Of a stretch of 9,365 nucleotides of DNA, positions 7,638 to 9,365 are shown piece by piece. Under the pieces are notes generated by a model. It ran no database searches. It had not been told where the DNA came from and saw only the letters and a list, made by a program, of their open reading frames with translations. This stretch comes from Chloroflexota bacterium (GTDB taxonomy: Bacteria > Chloroflexota > Dehalococcoidia > Bin125), in contig JAPOXB010000009.1 of assembly GCA_026707335.1 (NCBI GenBank), positions 5,749 through 15,113 of the forward strand, in the 5' to 3' direction. Position numbers and translations under genes: made by a program. Every line of letters starts with the position of its first letter. Within the stretch, counting starts at the first letter, position 1.

Positions 7638-8813
7638 ATGGCGACGCGGGCCGGCATCGGGGCGCCGCGGCGCTCGGGCGATCGCTCCGGCGGGCGCGCC
7701 ACGGGCTACAACGTGGGCGCCCCCTCGTGGCGGTACTTCGACCCGATCCTGCTGGTGGCGGCGCTGGCGCTGACGGCCTACGGCGCGCTCATGATCTACA
7801 GCGCCGCGCTGCCCCGCGACGCCCCGGGCGTGGTGATCAGCGAGCCGGTGGTGCGCCACATTGCGTCGGCGGCGGCGGGGGCGATCGCGATGTTCGTCGC
7901 CGCGCGGGTCAACTACCGGCTGCTGGACGTGCTGGGCTGGTTCGCCTACGCGTTCGGCATCCTGCTCCTGATGGCGGTGCTGGTGGTGGGGGTGGAGCAG
8001 TTCGGCTCGCGGCGCTGGTTCGACTTGGGCTTCACGCTGGTGCAGGCATCGGAGATCGCCAAGCTGCTGACGATCATCGGCCTGGCGAAGTTCCTGACCG
8101 ACTATCGCGACCGCCTGCACGAGCCGCGCATCTTCCTGCTCTCCCTGGCCGTGGCGCTGGCGCCGGCGCTGCTGGTCTTCCTGGAGCCGGACGCGGGCAG
8201 TTCGTCGGTGTTCCTGGTGCTGTGGGCCGTGATGGCCGCCTTCGCCGGGGCGTCGGCGAAGCACTTCCTGGTGCTGGGCGCCGCCCTGATGGCGCTGGTG
8301 CCCGCCGTGCTGGTGGTGGGCGTGCAGGACTACCAGCGGGACCGGATCGCATCGTTCTTCGACCCCGAGTCGGACCCGCAGGGATCCGGGTTCAACGTGC
8401 TGCAGGCCGAGTTGGCGGTCGGGTCGGGCGGGCTGACCGGCAAGGGATTCACCGAGGGCACGCAGACGCAGCTCGACTTCCTGCGCACGCAGACCACCGA
8501 CTTCATCTTCAGCGTGCTGGCCGAGGAATTGGGGCTCGCCGGCGCGATGGTGCTGTTCGCCCTCTTCCTGATCCTGATCCTGCGCCTCCTGCGGGCGATC
8601 ACGAAGGCGCCGGACTCGTTCGGGCAGCTGCTGATCGCGGGGATCGTGACGCTGATCGCCGTGCAGACGTTCATCGCGGTGGCGGTCAACATCCGGCTGC
8701 TGCCGGTGACGGGGATCCCGCTGCCGTTCATCAGCGTGGGGAACGCGTCGATGCTGGTGCTGTTCGCGGCGCTGGGCATCGCGCAGTCGGTGCTGCTGCA
8801 TCGGGACACGTAG
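7638..8813 (+). CDS. rodA: Peptidoglycan glycosyltransferase RodA (SEDS family)
   Basis: Multipass membrane glycosyltransferase that polymerises lipid II into glycan strands and works as a complex with PBP2, encoded 25 bp upstream. The 391-aa protein has an Arg/Gly-rich cytoplasmic N-terminus (1-33) and about ten hydrophobic segments. SEDS signatures: GSRRWFDLGF..QASEIAK (123-142); FLEPDAGSS (181-189); the large extracytoplasmic loop with GKGFTEGTQTQLDFL (268-282); and TDFIFSVLAEELG (287-299), where Asp288 matches the essential aspartate (E. coli Asp262). The C-terminal LLPVTGIPLPFIS (354-366) is standard, but the following SYGGSS reads SVGNAS, QPSE reads QASE, and the NIGM segment before LLPVTG reads AVAV. 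Family membership is clear; RodA rather than FtsW rests on its position beside mreBCD and PBP2. ATG 7638 has a strong GAGGAGG site (7626-7632) 5 nt upstream. Last gene of the operon. Confidence 0.95.
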   Translation: MATRAGIGAPRRSGDRSGGRATGYNVGAPSWRYFDPILLVAALALTAYGALMIYSAALPRDAPGVVISEPVVRHIASAAAGAIAMFVAARVNYRLLDVLGWFAYAFGILLLMAVLVVGVEQFGSRRWFDLGFTLVQASEIAKLLTIIGLAKFLTDYRDRLHEPRIFLLSLAVALAPALLVFLEPDAGSSSVFLVLWAVMAAFAGASAKHFLVLGAALMALVPAVLVVGVQDYQRDRIASFFDPESDPQGSGFNVLQAELAVGSGGLTGKGFTEGTQTQLDFLRTQTTDFIFSVLAEELGLAGAMVLFALFLILILRLLRAITKAPDSFGQLLIAGIVTLIAVQTFIAVAVNIRLLPVTGIPLPFISVGNASMLVLFAALGIAQSVLLHRDT

Positions 8814-8836
8814 CGCCCGCCGACGCCGGTGATGCG

Positions 8837-8863
8837 AAGGGGGCGGCCGTTGGCCGCCCCCTT
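8837..8863. terminator. Perfect GC-rich hairpin between convergent rodA and clp genes; probable bidirectional terminator
   Basis: AAGGGGGCGGCC, loop GTT, GGCCGCCCCCTT: a perfect 12-bp stem with a 3-nt loop, centred in the 76-bp gap between the rodA stop and the clp stop. Being symmetrical it could end transcripts from both sides. No U-tract follows on either strand apart from the TT/AA at the base of the stem, so it is not a textbook intrinsic terminator; U-poor hairpins are common at gene ends in high-GC bacteria. Confidence 0.75.
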
Positions 8864-8889
8864 GGTGATCTCGTTCCGAATGACGCCCG

Positions 8890-9365
8890 TTAGTGCGTGG
8901 CCGTGACGGGCTCTTCCTCTTCGCTGGGACTGGAGCCCTCGGGGTCGCCGGGGGCCTTCTCGAGGCCACCGCCGTCGTCGCTGGGGCCGTCGCCGCGGTC
9001 GCTCGAGCCGCCCCCGTCCGAACCGTCGCCGCCGGCGCCGCCGTCTTCCGCGGCATCGCTTGGGCCGGCGTCATCCCCTGCTGGGGCGGCGAGTTGACCG
9101 GGGATGCGGGTGTAGTCGAGCCGGGTCTCTTCCGCGCCGGCGTCGTTGGTCTCGGTGACGACGTCCACCTTGATGGTGTCGCCGGGATCGAACTCGCCGC
9201 GCAGGAGGGCCTCGGACAGCGAGTCCTCCAGCCGCTCCTGGATGACGCGCCGCAGCGGCCGCGCCCCGAAGACGGGGTCGTAGCCCTTTTCGCCGAGCCA
9301 GTCGCGCGCGGCGGAGGTGACCTCCAGGTTGATGCCCTTGAGCACCACCTGCTTGTCGACCTCCT
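8890..9365 (-). CDS. Clp ATPase (ClpC/ClpB family), C-terminal part only
   Basis: The gene runs in from the right edge on the - strand; 157 complete codons are visible and the true start lies outside. The first roughly 65 residues are the C-terminal small subdomain of the second AAA+ module of a Clp/Hsp100 unfoldase: INLEVTSAARDWLGEKGYD, then PVFGARPLRRVIQ carrying the sensor-2 GAR motif, then ERLEDSLSEALLRGEF. These hexamers unfold proteins with ATP, for ClpP degradation (ClpC) or disaggregation (ClpB). The LSE.LLRGEF..GDTI pattern favours ClpC slightly, but the N-terminal and middle domains and any ClpP loop that would decide are missing. After about residue 90 comes an unusual tail of about 65 residues rich in Gly, Asp, Ser and Glu, ending SEEEEPVTATH, probably disordered. 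Convergent with rodA. Confidence 0.9.
   Translation of the reverse strand, partial: EVDKQVVLKGINLEVTSAARDWLGEKGYDPVFGARPLRRVIQERLEDSLSEALLRGEFDPGDTIKVDVVTETNDAGAEETRLDYTRIPGQLAAPAGDDAGPSDAAEDGGAGGDGSDGGGSSDRGDGPSDDGGGLEKAPGDPEGSSPSEEEEPVTATH

Noticed and set aside
5300..7702. 800-codon open frame on the - strand opposite PBP2
   Set aside because: Long only because GC-rich codons rarely give stops in this antisense frame; the composition (Arg, His, Asp, Gln, Val) is that of a shadow frame and there is no domain signal.
7584..9074. 496-codon - strand frame running under rodA and into the clp tail region
   Set aside because: It overlaps RodA antisense and the Clp tail in another frame; it is His/Gln/Arg-rich without recognisable motifs.
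8897..9097. 66-codon Ser/Pro-rich + strand frame
   Set aside because: It is the complement of the low-complexity Clp tail, so its Ser/Pro-rich composition follows from that sequence.
1..9365. A previously undescribed system (defence, mobile, RNA-based)
   Set aside because: Nearly every base is accounted for by well-known housekeeping genes in a conventional order; I found no repeats, RNA structures or unassigned genes supporting a new system.

Overview
The window comes from a high-GC bacterium (roughly 70% G+C by eye) and is a compact chromosomal segment of housekeeping genes. I see no mobile element, CRISPR array, tRNA/rRNA, phage gene or obvious horizontally acquired block. The combination of a MreB/PBP2/RodA rod-shape operon, a Clp ATPase and an NAD+-dependent ligase fits many high-GC lineages. 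A Chloroflexota-type organism is my best guess, but this is a weak inference because no 16S or clade-specific marker is present.

Layout, left to right on the + strand. (1) ligA, NAD+-dependent DNA ligase, lacking only about its first ten residues at the left edge (1-2075). (2) 46 bp later, a crotonase-family gene of the enoyl-CoA hydratase/isomerase type, PaaG-like in its active site (2122-2916). (3) A roughly 207-bp intergenic region holding a plausible sigma70-type promoter (-10 TATAGT at 3061) about 60 bp before the next start. (4) A tight cell-shape operon: mreB (3124-4188), mreC (4198-5076), mreD (5076-5564), mrdA/PBP2 (5564-7612) and rodA/mrdB (7638-8813). (5) A perfect 12-bp-stem hairpin (8837-8863) in the 76-bp gap between convergent genes. 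(6) On the - strand, the 3' end of a ClpB/ClpC-type ATPase gene (8890-9365, N-terminal part outside the window).

The five operon genes form the elongasome: MreB filaments organise it under the membrane, MreC and MreD link it to the periplasmic side and activate PBP2, RodA polymerises glycan strands from lipid II, and PBP2 cross-links them. Gene spacing (9 bp, TGATG overlap, TGATG overlap, 25 bp) implies a single transcript and translational coupling. ligA, the crotonase gene and the Clp gene have no evident functional link to the operon.

I did not find a new biological system. The points worth a second look are sequence-level deviations in conserved proteins: a Cys-to-Ser change at a zinc ligand of LigA, an insertion of roughly 35-40 residues near the PBP2 active site, a divergent C-terminal signature in RodA, and a long acidic Gly/Asp/Ser-rich tail on the Clp ATPase.
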